From contig CAWUHX010000004.1 of the NCBI GenBank assembly GCA_963922205.1, positions 1,364,001 to 1,428,000 of the forward strand: a stretch of DNA of 64,000 nt. Direction: 5' to 3'. Below the pieces are notes generated by a model. The model saw only the letters and a list, made by a program, of their open reading frames with translations. It did no database searches and was not told where the DNA came from. Numbering within the stretch: position 1 is the first letter of the stretch; each line of letters starts with the position of its first letter. Source of the DNA: Romanomermis culicivorax (lineage: Eukaryota; Nematoda; Enoplea; Mermithida; Mermithidae). This document shows, piece after piece, positions 33,590 through 44,640 of this stretch. The translations under genes and the position numbers were made by a program.

Positions 33590-33775
33590 TTGGGTCACAA
33601 AATTTTAAGAATATCAGGTCCAGGTCCAAAATTGTAGGAATATCAGGTTGGGGTTTGGTCCAAATTTTTAAGAATATCGGGTCCCATTCTGGGTATAAAA
33701 TTTTGAGAATTTCAGGTCCATGTCTGGATTCAGCAAAATAGTCAAGTAATTTCGGGTCCGGGTCTGTTATTTTTT
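33590..33775. repeat. CGGGTCCGGGTC / AAGAATATC word array, copy 1
   Basis: Degenerate units of the form 'AAATTTTAAGAATATCGGGTCC'-like sequence, four to five copies. A second array in the same orientation lies at 35310-35450. Such arrays often mark ends of non-autonomous hAT elements, but no ends were resolved. Confidence 0.6.
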
Positions 33776-35309
33776 TCTACACGCTATTCTGTGTGACTTT
33801 ATTCAGAAACAATCTATAAAAGATTCAACTTACTGATGGATTAACCTATGATGTGTTGGAAATTAATAATATCTGAAAATGAGATATTTTCAGTGGTTTT
33901 ATATGCTGAGTATCTGCATATATTCGGCACAGAAATCAAACTTTGCATACCTACAGTACTTCAAAACTTGGAAGTTTTACATTTTTTGGCATTTTTCAGT
34001 CTCCATGCGAGTTCGAAAATATAAATCTTCAAATGTTCATTATATGTAGAAGGTATGAAAGAAATTTTCTGACATGTTACTCTCTTGAGTGTCAAAAATG
34101 AATTCGAAATAACCTGAAAGAGTTATTTGAAGGTTTTTGTGGCATCTTCCTATAGGATGCCACGTGATTTTACCTCTATTTCTGTAGCCACTAGTACCCT
34201 GGACATTGTATTAAAATTTAAATCAGGTTTGTTTACCCTTTTGGGAGCTGTAGATGTCTGCACATTTTGACAATTGATACAAAAATGCTGTTTGCTGCCA
34301 CTAAATATGTCACCAACAGGATACAGGAAAGATTAAAAACGTTGATTGGGATAACTCTTGCATTTTAATGTGAAGAAACGTCAGAATGACTCGATTTCTC
34401 AACTTTAATGAAATTGAAAAAAAACTTTAGACTTTTCATTTGAAGCGTGTCGTTCAGCAAATATCAAAGCTGGATGAATCAAAATTTATCTAGATTTGAA
34501 GCCACATTTGTTCTTATTCATTAAATAGGTGTTGGCGAATCATATTTTTTTCGAACTTTATTGGTTGAGAATTCGTTCGGATTCAAAAATGGCAGTGCAA
34601 TGTGTGCCAATCCCAACAACGCACACACATCATATTGAAATTCGAAAGAAAAATTTGAAAGCTGTCAGACATTAGTCTCTACAAAAGTGATGAAAACATT
34701 CTGCTGTACCCTATGGGAAGATGTCCGTAAAGATGCCCAAATGAGTTTACCGGCTTTTTTCTGCCTATTTTGGACACCTTAAAAAGTATAAAACGTGAAA
34801 AGAGTATAAAACGTGAAAAATTTTCAAACACAGTATGTATAACCACACAATATACCATATTTTCGGGTATGATTCATTTTCAACTTATCATATTCATATT
34901 CGAACTTCTCACAATTGCATCTCAAAACGGATGTGAGAGAAACAACATCATATTGAAATCGTATGGTTTGGTTGAGACACAATAAACCGAATCGAGTCAC
35001 TAATCTCTCGTGAAATATTAGTGAGTAAACATCTCTACAATTTAATTTTTGATCCCTAAAGTTTATAAATTAAAAATTCAAGATTGAAAAGATGACGACT
35101 ACAAGGAAAACGGCCGAAAAATTATTCCTGAAATATAACTTGGTTGCTGTAGATTTTAAATCTAGTCAGTCTCAAGATGATCTAAGCAGTAAACTGTTGA
35201 TTTGTTATTTTTTATATTTCATTACATAATTGATATTTTTTCATGGGTATTTGTTCTCAGCTGAATGACTATGTTAAACATCAGGCCCGAATCAGAATTG
35301 TGACAATTT
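33776..35309. repeat. Dispersed repeat shared with the 13.7-14.9 kb intron
   Basis: 33840-34560 matches the A/B-gene intron repeat in order and orientation. A 17-bp tandem pair (AGTATAAAACGTGAAAA) lies at 34785-34817. No gene. Confidence 0.5.
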
Positions 35310-35450
35310 CTTTGGGTCTGTGTCCAGGTCCAAAATTTTAAGAATATTGGGTCCGGGTCAAAAATGTTGAGAATATTGGATCGGTGTCCAACAAAATGGT
35401 CAGGTAATTTCAGGTCTCATTTCGGGTCCGGGTACCCAATACATCTCTGA
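35310..35450. repeat. CGGGTCCGGGTC / AAGAATATT word array, copy 2
   Basis: Three to four units of the array described at 33590, same orientation, ending CGGGTCCGGGTACCC. Confidence 0.6.
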
Positions 35451-35499
35451 TAGCTACATACACCTTCTTCACACAACCTGCCTGCTTCGGGAGAATCAT

Positions 35500-36690
35500 A
35501 GTATGTTCCTTGACAATGGTGACTTGCTTCCTGTGACTAGAAGCTTGCGATTTTTTGGCCTGTTAGAAATTCATTGTTGGAAAACTGTCAATTTTTATGC
35601 ATCAGCCTGGATATCATTTCAACATCAAATTTTTGTCTTAGACGGATTCCTTCATCAAATTTGCTCAGTAGAAACTGCTTCTGCTTTGTTGTGAGCGTCT
35701 TACATCTTCTCTGACTTTAAAGTGTTCATCCTTCGTCTACAATATTTGTTCTATATGCAGTTTAGAAAGCTTGTAATGCTTCTTGAAGATCTGGAAGTAA
35801 TGGCATCAAACAGGCCACTTCCAGTTTCCTGCTATATGCATTTATAGCCACGTCTCTCAGGCTGACTCTTTGTGGTATCAGTTGATGATTACTGATAAGT
35901 AGATGTCAGAGTAGGTTACCATATTTGAGGAAAGACTTGACACATCATTCATCTGCCAATCAAAGTGACTGTTCACATTGTTGGTTTACGTCCTCCATTA
36001 ATCTTCGAAGTTCAAAGATGCTGCTGTTTGATCAGTATCCTCTGCTGGTGCAGTACTCCCATTGCTTCCATCACTCATTGATTGCCACATGCTTGAAGCA
36101 CCAGATGAGGCAAGTTGCCTATCCTTTTGGTGAACAACATTTATCACAGCCATTTCCGAAAGCTGGACATCTTTGGAACTAACTTCTCCAAGGGATAATA
36201 GGATGCCAGGGCTGATCTGATAAGGACACCATGCTCAGATATGGTCAATATCAAAATTGAAGTTGAAGTAGGTGCTTATTCTTGGCAGTTGAATTTTCAT
36301 TACTTGAGAGGATAATTGACTCGACTTTGAATAAGGGCTGCATCTTTGACCCCATCAAAACCTGTTGCACACTGAATAAATTCTTTTGAGTTGGTGCATT
36401 CATTATTTTGATTTGCAAACGGCTGAACTTACCGCTTCACCTGTGCTGCAATATGATCACAGGGTCCTTTGCCAACCTGAGGTTAAGAAAAATCCCATTC
36501 TGTAACTGCCAAGCCCATTTTTTAAGATTAAATGCGTGAAGTCGATAGCAACCAGCATTGTCTGAGCAGATATATGTCCGACGTATGTTCTGAAGTTCTT
36601 GTTTGACTCGCAGTATTCTATCACTGATGATTGCTATGACTGCATCACTACCTTGTGATAGTGGACCAAATGATACATGTATGTAAGTTC
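35500..36690 (-). pseudogene. DNAGCYH-type transposon-like protein, broken
   Basis: Reading the reverse strand from 36690, a frame encodes GPLSQGSDAVIAIISDRIL and then YICSDNAGCYRLHAFN. This resembles the 'QD...AVL.I......RQDNAGCYH' block of an uncharacterised, transposon-like invertebrate protein family. Further on, after breaks, about 35640-35700 encodes TTKQKQFLLSKFDEG and about 35540-35590 encodes FSNNEFLTGQKIASF, matching the C-terminal 'EKQK..L...F..GE ... FST.EFLT..QIASF' block of the same family. Stops and lost segments in between make it a pseudogene. The family comparison is from memory. Confidence 0.65.
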
Positions 36691-36714
36691 TTGAGTTGAC
36701 GTATCCATGCATAC

Positions 36715-37120
36715 ATGTAATTGGGGGGGGAGTGCTATGGGACCCTCCCCCGGAAATCATTGACCATATGGCTAGCTATTGGGTGACCAACCCCACCCGG
36801 GATTTTCGACCCCAATAGCTAGCTACATGGTAGCCATAGGTACCCCAATACTTTTGGTCGAAAAAATACTGAAAAATTCAGTTTTTAAACAAAAAAAGGT
36901 AAAAAAAGTGAATTTTTTGGCACTTCACACCATGAATACATTTTTTGGTCTTTTTAGAGAAAAATTGCTATTTTTTTAACTATTTTTCGGACTTTGTGAA
37001 GAAATCGATTTTTTCCCCTTGAGAGACCCCTCCTACAAAGATCTTGGGAATTACTGATTCCTGGCACAAAAAGGGTCGCCCAACCCAGCCCCAGACCTCG
37101 GGGACTTGTTACGTGTATGT
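36715..37120 (+). mobile_element. CATACATGTAA-ended G/C-capped repeat (family G), copy 1
   Basis: A block of about 0.4 kb bounded by ACATGTAA with a G run and GGACTTGTTACGTGTATG. Shared inner words are TGACCATATGGCTAGC, CATGGTAGCCATAGG, AAAAATACTGAAAAA, a 'TTTTTTGGTCTTTTTAG' block and GGGAATTACTGA. Four further copies lie at 38.64, 50.26 (partial), 50.5 and 58.69 kb. No coding capacity. Confidence 0.75.
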
Positions 37121-37509
37121 CTCCGCGGATATTAGCTAGGATGCATGTAATATGCCAAGATATCCCTCTCTTGCTATACCAGTTTGATTGATCTTCATGG
37201 CCACTGATTGGTAGAAATTTCATCATTTCCTATGCTAGTAATCAAATCACACCATACCATATCTGCATGCATTGTACAGAGGAATTTTTTTGCACACAAC
37301 TAGCAGACATCGTAATATAGCATTTGTGTAGATAAATTTTGGGTGCTTTCAACTTTAACAGTACACATAATCATTTTTGTGGAGAGAAACCTGCTTTTTC
37401 ATCATTTTTATGGTCTCGTTTTTGACATTTCAAAACTTTGTAAAAAGTGTAAAATGCAAACTTCAAAAAACATTTTCATATCACGCTATGAAACATTGCA
37501 TTCTGTATC
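37121..37509. other. No gene recognised
   Basis: Short stretch between family G copy 1 and the right inverted arm; nothing identifiable. Confidence 0.4.
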
Positions 37510-38310
37510 AAATACACAGTCAATAACAAAGTTACCCCATGCCTAGGCCATCTCAAGTCATAAAAGTAGACAGAAAAATGCTGAAAAATGCGAAAATCCT
37601 AAATTTTGGGATACTGTAGCCCCGCGAATTTTATTTTTTTCATGAGTTTGGGAATAATATTAATATTCACCATATGGAACTTGTACTACTGTCTCATTTT
37701 TAACATTCATCTAGCTGTAGTAGTTCCACAGTGGAGGTTGAAACTTCCAGAAAATACAATTATAAGATAGTGTTCAATCTTCAGGTTGTGCAACCTTCAA
37801 GCAGCACATTAGTCTCTGTAATTCTTGTCAGCAGGTAGGAGGAATCATAGGCTACCTATTGTATAGGAAATTTTTCGGTCCTTTTGAGCTTTAGCAGTAT
37901 GTATCGTGATTTTTGTGAAAAATGACTAATTTTGCTCTCAAATTTTTATATTTCAAGCACCACTGTATTCCTAATAAGCACTTTACGCTGATGAATCCTA
38001 CAGCAAATTTTGGCCCGTCCATTGGCCTGATATTGTGTAAATTTTCAAAACACGACGTCTGATGTACCTAAACTTGCAAAGGCTAAAAGAAGCGTATGCC
38101 AAAAACCAAAAAAATCGAACATTTTCAACTCGCTGTAGCTATGTGAGTTTTAATTTTCAGACGAAATGAATATCATTTTCGTTCCTAGTTCATTAAGCTA
38201 CACCAGATATGTGATTTTCAGGTTGGGTTAATTTCTTGCTTATCACAACAAAGCTGAATCTTCTCAGAAATTGTGTCTTAAACATTTAGGGCTGTTTTTT
38301 TAATGTTTAG

Positions 38311-38607
38311 AAACAGCTTTGTCTTGTTATGTTAAGCATTGAAAATTTGGCATTCTTTGAAATCGATCTGGCAATACTGTTTCTCATTCCAGCATCAATT
38401 GTCTTTTTGTTTTTGATACTTTCTCGGAGGACTAAAGTTGATATGGCCAAAATCGATGCACTTAAAAATGAATCCATTTGCCCACAGAATTATATTTATT
38501 GCGTCACATTATCTCTCATAATGATCTTTTCAATAATATTTTTGTTTTTTAATTTTGTGAACATTTCTGGCACTCTGATGGCAATTTGGTCTGACATGAA
38601 ACTATGA
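38311..38607 (+). CDS. Possible membrane-protein exon with two transmembrane segments
   Basis: Acceptor TTTTTTAATGTTTAG (ending 38310) opens a frame encoding about 98 residues. Two hydrophobic segments (LAILFLIPASIVFLFLIL; VTLSLIMIFSIIFLFFNF) are separated by a polar loop, SRRTKVDMAKIDALKNES. This could be the first membrane region (TMD0) of an ABCC-type transporter, whose loop has a similar basic start, but the match is weak. The frame stops just before family G copy 2. After that repeat another hydrophobic frame follows (about 39035-39235: IGLLCVILRFYCWNIGNWVY), as if the repeat separated two coding parts. Confidence 0.35.
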   Translation, partial: KQLCLVMLSIENLAFFEIDLAILFLIPASIVFLFLILSRRTKVDMAKIDALKNESICPQNYIYCVTLSLIMIFSIIFLFFNFVNISGTLMAIWSDMKL

Positions 38608-38640
38608 AAATTCGATATATAATTCGACAAGGACAATCTT

Positions 38641-39045
38641 ATGCATACATGTAACGGAGGTCTGGGGGTTGGGCCACTTTTTTGGGGCCGGGGGTCAGTA
38701 ATCCCCAAGATTTTGGGGGGAGGTGTCTCTGAAGAAAAAAAATTCGATTTTTTCACGATAAAAGTCCGAAAATGGTTAAAAAATAGTAATTTTTGTCTAA
38801 AAACGTATTTATTGTGTGGTGCGCCGTGAAAATTGATGTTTTTGACCATTTTTTGTTCAAAAATTGACTTTTTTCATCGAAAAATTAACATTTTTCAGTA
38901 TTTTTCTGACTAAAAGTATGAGGGTCCTTAGGGCTACCATATGGCTAGCCATAGGATTGGAAAATCCTGGGGGGTTCGCCCAATGGCTAGCCATATGGTC
39001 GACGATTTCTGGGGGGTTCCCATGGCGCTTCCCCATGTGCATTTT
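38641..39045 (-). mobile_element. Family G repeat, copy 2 (reverse)
   Basis: Begins ACATGTAACGGAGGTCTGGG, runs through GGCTAGCCATATGGTCGACG and ends GGCGCTTCCCCATGT. Flanked by GCAT on both sides (TATGCAT / GTGCAT), a possible 4-bp target duplication. Confidence 0.75.
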
Positions 39046-40212
39046 TATCGGACTTCTATGTGTAATTTTGCGTTTTTATTGTTGGAACATAGGTAATTGG
39101 GTCTATTTGATCACAATCGGTACATTAGGAGTAAAAAGCGTCTTGAATATTCGACCCGTCAGCCTAGGTATTCGAAAACATCATTTTCTCCTTTTCTGGA
39201 TACAATTGAAACATTTTACAAAATCTTCACGTTGAACAAATATTATTAGCCATTTTATGTTGAGTTATAAACTTCTTTGTGAGTATTGCTTTTTTCATTT
39301 CAGTTCTTGGTATTTGAAGACTATGAAACTGTCATTTCTGCTCACGATTCTAATTTTCCTATTGCTTACTGGAAGCAACAATGCCGGCCCTTTTACTTAT
39401 GGGGCATGTCAGGTAAGATGGTGTCATGTGATTTCAACCTGATCCTGAAAAATAGTGTAGAAAGTCCATTTATTCTGAATGAGATTTGGGAAGAAAATAG
39501 AAACCAAGGCCTGCATATTTGAATACCTTTTTCTTTAAGTAAATGATGCATTCGAGGTTCTTCGGGCTTAGGGAAAATTTATCTATGTTCTGAGTGTTAA
39601 AAGAGCCATGATTTGAAGTTACAAACTTTAAAATTTTTTTGTAGATAACGAAGGGTACCATATGATCAACATTTAAAAAAGTATGACCCCTGTAAATGCA
39701 GCATTTTTCAATGAATTTTCCACGAAAAATTGGGATTTTATTTGTATTTGATCCACAAGGTTCCCAGCTTACTTGCATATTTTGGACACCTGGGTAAACC
39801 TGAGTACCTGGGTACTATATGCAAGTAATTAGAAAGTCAGTGAATGAACGCTTTTCATGAGAGTTTTTAGGAAAATTGATGGATTTTAAGGTATGAACCT
39901 TGCAAAATGCTAAGAAAACAGACGTTGAACAGACTACCCATTATAACTATCTGATGAAAACACAATGCAGTTCTGCCACTTCTATTTTTTTCTAGTGCTC
40001 TATCCAGTACGGCAGGCAAAAAAATCATGGTTATCTCACTCAATTTACAACTAGCCCGAGTTCTATATCATAAATGGACATGCTAAATTTAAAAATTTTA
40101 TATGGATCCGGGTTGAGATGTCAAAAAGTGCTAACCAACTGACCTTAGGCTGGATCTCTCATACCTTGAGCTTGATCCTGCCCTCTCAATGGAAAAAAAC
40201 CACACTATGTAC

Positions 40213-41189
40213 CAGAGCACCCCATGGGGGGGTATTACCCCCCTCTTAGATTTGGAAATTCATTTACTACCCCTATGAAAGCAGCTCACTATAGCAAAAA
40301 ATTTTGGTAGACCTCATCCTCTCCCCAGTAGGTTATAGTAATTCGAGGAAAATTGCACAATGTGTGATTCTGAGGAATTACTCACTGCTGTTTTTGACAC
40401 ATTTACTGAGCAAATCATAGTGGGAAAGTATGCAACTTCTGTGCCATATAGCGATTTTTAGGAAAGGATATCAGCACATTAATATATACTACTTGTAGGA
40501 AATCATTATAAATATAATTGGGAGATGAAATAATGACTTATGTATATGTGATTTATCGAAAAATCGCCTTTTGGGATGTCTTCTTCTTCATGCTCTCCTT
40601 TCCTTTTCCCCGCTTCTGCGTTGGGTCTTCTGTGCGCATATGATTACCCAAGCTGTGGCATACTTTCCTGCTATGAGTTGAGACATGTGAGGTCTGTTGA
40701 CGTGGATCAGGAGTGGTACTTGGTTTCAAACTCATAGGTCATAATGTAATGGGATTAACAATACTAAAGCCCCATTCAGCATCAGGACTTTCAAAGCACT
40801 GTTCCAAGCCTTAGCAGGGATGGAATAAGCCCATACTGCTGCAGATGCTAGTTCAAATAATGTTTCCAAAAGTATGTTCTGTCTGATTATTGAAATGTGC
40901 AGGACTCAGTTGGCTTGACAATCTTCAAAGTGTGACTATTCCCTACATATAATTAGTGCATTTGAAGTTGCATGATTGGGAGCTGGAAAAGGGAGCTGAA
41001 ATAGTGAATTTTTTTTGACTAAAAAACATAAAGTTCATTTTTGTCAGTTGTATGTGGTTAGAGTACTGCAACAACCCCCCCTCTGCAAAAAAGTTGTGAG
41101 CAAAAAAAAAGGTCACGGCATATTTCAAGTACTACCCTTAAAATTTACGATTTTACCCCTACCTAAATTTTCGACCTTGGGGACCTCTG
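40213..41189. mobile_element. Non-autonomous hAT-like insertion with empty site in the paralogue
   Basis: Flanked by CTATGTAC at 40205-40212 and 41190-41197. Ends CAGAGCACCCCATGG and, in reverse, CAGAGGTCCCCAAGG. The paralogous intron at 60183-60190 has one copy of this site (CTGCGTAC) with nothing inserted. No transposase frame. Confidence 0.82.
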
Positions 41190-41204
41190 CTATGTACCCA
41201 GACA

Positions 41205-41415
41205 TGCACAGCAAGAATTTTTCAGGGGAAGGGTCGGTGGACTTTTTCCCTGGGGGTGGGGGGGGGGTGGGTGAGCAAAAAACAAAAAAAAGTTCTGCAA
41301 GCCTGTTCTTCATACAAAATATGCACAAAATCATGCGAAAAGCTGTCTTGGAAAAAGTTCAGGGAGGGGTGTTTCACGATTTCACGGCCAGGGCCCCAGG
41401 TATAGGGGTTCACCC
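41205..41415. repeat. CAGGGG...GGACTTTTT intronic repeat, copy 1
   Basis: A 0.2-kb block (TTTTCAGGGGAAGGGTC, then AAGTTCTGCAAGCCTGTT, then AAAATATGCACAAAATCATG). It recurs at 57510-57735, in degraded form at 58510-58720, and at 60200-60420. Two copies are in paralogous introns, two are free-standing. Confidence 0.7.
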
Positions 41416-41690
41416 CCTTAAATGCATGTATGTGTGTACCTATGATGAGCTTTTTTTATTTGAAAAACATTTTTCAGACTGTCTGTGCCGCAGAAGTTGT
41501 TACCTGTTACACAGCGGCCGGGTTTATATTCGGAACAGTAGCTGCTTCGCCTGCGACACCGGCCTGGGCTGTAACGCAGCGTTTGGCGCCTGTTCGGCAA
41601 AATGCGCCTTGCTGCTGCTCTTGCCAACGCCTTGAAGCGATACATGAATTTATTTTTTATTTCGTAAATTTGTTCTGGAAAGATGTTTGA

Positions 41691-42130
41691 TATGGCTTGT
41701 ATCGTTTTTAAATTCGTTTCCGTCTTGGGATCTGCATACCTGTAATTCTGGAGATTGTGGGACTGCCTAACTTCGTCAAACCCTGTATCCAAATTCAAGA
41801 CGTCCACAACTCGGAAAATTTCGGAAAAAAGTAGCTTTTTTGGGTAAATTCTCAAAAAATTCGGGTTCTTTTAGACATTTTTTGAGACCACCCGAAATTT
41901 CAGAAATTTCATTATACGAACCTCAAAATTCTGGGTTTAGCCCCACCCCCTAACCAGTCAAACCTCTTGGTTATCGGGAAAATTATTTCCAACTCAATTC
42001 GTGGTATTTTAAGTTTTTGCATTAAATAAAATTGAGAAAAGTTGAATGCTCCTCAAAACTGGGTATTCTCAAGTGAGTGATTCCCATGTGAGTGATGTCT
42101 TTGCACTCTATTGTCATTTTCTAGTTTTTA
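41691..42130. repeat. Downstream part of the secreted-gene duplication
   Basis: Matches 60690-60796 plus 61912-62240 (ACTGCCTAACTTCGTCAAAC, TGGGTATTCTCAAGTGAGTG). It shows the uninterrupted state of the site into which a 1.1-kb hAT-like element inserted in the other copy. Confidence 0.8.
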
Positions 42131-42299
42131 GTTCTATATGTCATTTTCTAGTTTTCCACAACTTTCTGAATTTCTTTTTAAATTCTTGCAATTTTTACAA
42201 CCAGAGATAAGCTTGTCCTTACCCATGCTATCTGAATTCCAACCGGGCATGCAATTACTGTAGTCATTGCATAATGTGCTCGGAGAAATTCGTGAGTAA

Positions 42300-43320
42300 T
42301 TAATTCTTCTACCAATGTTGCCAGATGCGGCCGCATTGCGGCTATTTCCCGCCATTCGCGGTTTTCGGTCCCACTCCCCTCTGACAGTTTTTGCGGCGGT
42401 TTGACTATTTGGCGGTTTTTTCCGTGGTTTTTGGCAGCGTTTTTTTTGTGCACGGACACTTGTGCCAATCGGCACGAAGGGCAAAAAAAATTTGTGCCAA
42501 TGGCACAAAAAATTTTTTCCCTCTAGAAACGTATGAAAACCATAAAAAAGTTTTGTGCCAAAAGTTTGATAAAAACTTAACTAAAGATGCTTTCACTGCA
42601 TTAATTTGCATAAAAATCGGGCCTGCTCTATTTTCTCTAACCACGTCGGTGAGATGAGGAAAACTGATCTAGAAAACGGTTTCCACGATCCGAAAAGAAA
42701 TCAAATGCAGCGAAAATTCAGATATTTTTATAGACTTTGTCATGAAACTTTCCTTTACTTTTCGGCTTCGTTCCTAACAACTATCAAAGATTAAATTAGG
42801 ATGTCTTGTCTATAATTGCTTTCTCCTGAAAAAAGCTAAGTCGAAAGTCGCAAAAACCATGTTTTGGCACAAAAAAAACACTAGTTTTTGGGCTTTTGCC
42901 GTGGTTTTAACGGTTTTCAATTTTTTGCTTACCACGTGAACGCACCATCAGAGTTGGCGGCACCGTTTTTTTTTCCTCGAAAATTTTTTCCACATGAGAA
43001 CCGGACCCAAAATTTTTTTCCTAATTTTCCAAAAATTTTCATCATCTTTAAAAACGTTTATAATGTGGCTATGGTTGCTGTTTTATGCATTTTAGGAGCA
43101 TACTTGAGCATTTCGTTGTATTTGGAGTCAGAAACCTGCAAAAATGAGAAAAAAATTGAGAAAATTCTGGTTACGTTAGTTAAAAATGAGCTCATGAAGA
43201 ATATATTGGTGTTGTACAGAAGCAGAAGCATGTTAACGATAGAGTTCTCAGGAATTTATCCGCTCTATATTGACATTTCTGTGGTTCCGATTAGAATCAT
43301 CTAATTTTATTCAGTTTTTG
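42300..43320. repeat. GGCACAAAAAATTTTTT composite repeat, copy 2
   Basis: Low-complexity blocks shared with 28.4-29.3 and 45.7-46.0 kb (TTGGCACAAAAAATTTTTTCC). The frame at 42888-43304 has a hydrophobic part, VAMVAVLCILGAYLSISLYL, but begins in repeat sequence and has no splice support. Confidence 0.6.
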
Positions 43321-44640
43321 GTCCGGCGCAGAACGCCAGAAAAATTGTTTGATTTTCACTCTCTAAAACGCTGGAAAATGAATCTTCACAACGTTGAGAA
43401 ATAAATTAAAATCAAAATGATGAACTGTAATTCGTTTCGAATTCCGGCGCCGAGCGCCGGAAAAATTTTCGGGTTTTTATATTCTAAAACGCTGGGAAAT
43501 AAATCTCTCTAACAGATATTCATGAACAGATCGCAGTCTAGTAGTGTCTTCGATCTCCATCTTCAATAAAGGCAAAAGTTCAGGTTGCAAACGCTTAAAA
43601 AATTCCAAGTATCGAGAGAAAAACTGAGAATTGATGAAAAATTTCAATTTTGGGCGACATATAGAACCAGGCTTTTTTTGCACAGGCCAGGTTGCAATGT
43701 GCAACTTAGGGAAAAATTTTGGTTGCGCAGATAAATTTTTAGTTGCCCACTCTAAAATCGATAAATTTGCTTAAATTTATCGGAAAAACCATCGCAAACT
43801 GTTTTCTTGACATTTCATTCGATTCGCGTCGGTTTTAGGCATTTAAAACCCAATTTTTGAGTTTTGGAGACCAAATGAAAAAGTTGATTGAACTAGACTA
43901 GAGTAATTTTTTCGGGATTTCAATATTCTGGAACGCTGAAAAATGAATCTTTTCACCTTTTATTTCCCAGACAGAAGGTTTGATTTCTCAGTGAATTTAA
44001 TGAATTTTCAGTGGGACAAACTCAAATCCAAAAACTAGGCCAGCGGCTTTCAACCGCCAAAAATTTCTAGCATTGTCTTACACTCAAAATGTTTTAATCA
44101 CATGAAAGTCAAAATTCAAATTTTTTGTGAAGATCGCAAACAATTTTGGGAAAATTATGGAGAAAAATGTTGGTTTTCATCAACTTCGTCAAAAAACAAT
44201 ACAGGATCAAACATTTAACCATAATATGATGATAATTGAAACCTTAAGCACTAACTAGAATGACCTTTTCTAACCGCGTATTAGAATAATATAGAAAATT
44301 ATAAATTAATTGAAACTCGGCGCGAAGCGCCGGAAAATTTTTTTTTTACATTTTAGAACGCATAAAAATGCATCTCCGGACAGAAAACCCAATAACTTTA
44401 TCAAAAGAGCGGTCGGGCCTCAAGTTGCACTGTGCAACTTGGCAGAAAAAATTTGGTTGCACAGCCCGGAATTTGGTTGCGGTGTGCAAAATAAACCCTG
44501 TGATGAACTGTTAACGATTAGAAAATGGAACGAGCTAACTTGATTGATGGAAACTGTTGAGAATTAATTAGTAAGTCGGAGTAGATATGCTAACGGCCGC
44601 GCCTGATAGAAAATAGTTAGGATTATACCCATGACCGGCG
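43320..44640. repeat. Composite repeat with GC hairpin words
   Basis: Hairpin words at about 43323 (CCGGCGCAGAACGCC), 43443 (CCGGCGCCGAGCGCCGG), 44318 (CGGCGCGAAGCGCCGG) and 44636 (CCGGCGCGCGCCGG), each followed by AAAATTT. The words TTGCACTGTGCAACTTGG (44425) and GTTGCAATGTGCAACTT (43690) recur. 44520-44640 is inverted relative to 29276-29400. Confidence 0.7.

Larger units (their letters stand above)
32775..38230. mobile_element. Possible large element with about 0.65-0.7 kb inverted arms
   Basis: The arm at 32775-33480 and the arm at 37510-38230 are diverged inverted copies. Shared words include CCTGAAAATCACATAT, TTCATTTCGTCTGAAAAT and GTGGGGCTACAGT, against their complements. The arms enclose about 4 kb holding the DNAGCYH-type relic (35.5-36.69 kb). 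Treating the whole as one element is an inference. Confidence 0.5.
39304..41690 (+). pseudogene. Six-cysteine secreted protein, frameshifted paralogue
   Basis: Exon 1 (39323-39412) encodes an intact 30-residue N-terminus: a signal peptide, then AGPFTYGACQ. The donor is GTAAGA. Exon 2 starts at 41478 after ATTTTTCAG with TVCAAEVVTCYTAAGF and FGTVAAS. Compared with the intact gene at 59-60 kb, 7 bp are missing after GCGACACCGGC. This removes VIL and shifts the frame, so the last cysteines are lost and translation runs on to 41690. The intron (2065 bp) holds a 977-bp hAT-like insertion absent from the paralogue. A TTTCAG acceptor lies 19 nt before the ATG, as in the intact gene. Either a recent pseudogene or an altered allele. 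Confidence 0.82.

Noticed and set aside
41015-41635. 206-codon frame over the pseudogene exon
   Set aside because: It crosses the end of a hAT-like insertion, intronic repeat and exon 2; only the last part matches the family, in the old frame.
42888-43304. Frame with a hydrophobic stretch, possible receptor fragment
   Set aside because: Starts in the GGCACAAAAAA repeat; no conserved receptor motif or splice support.
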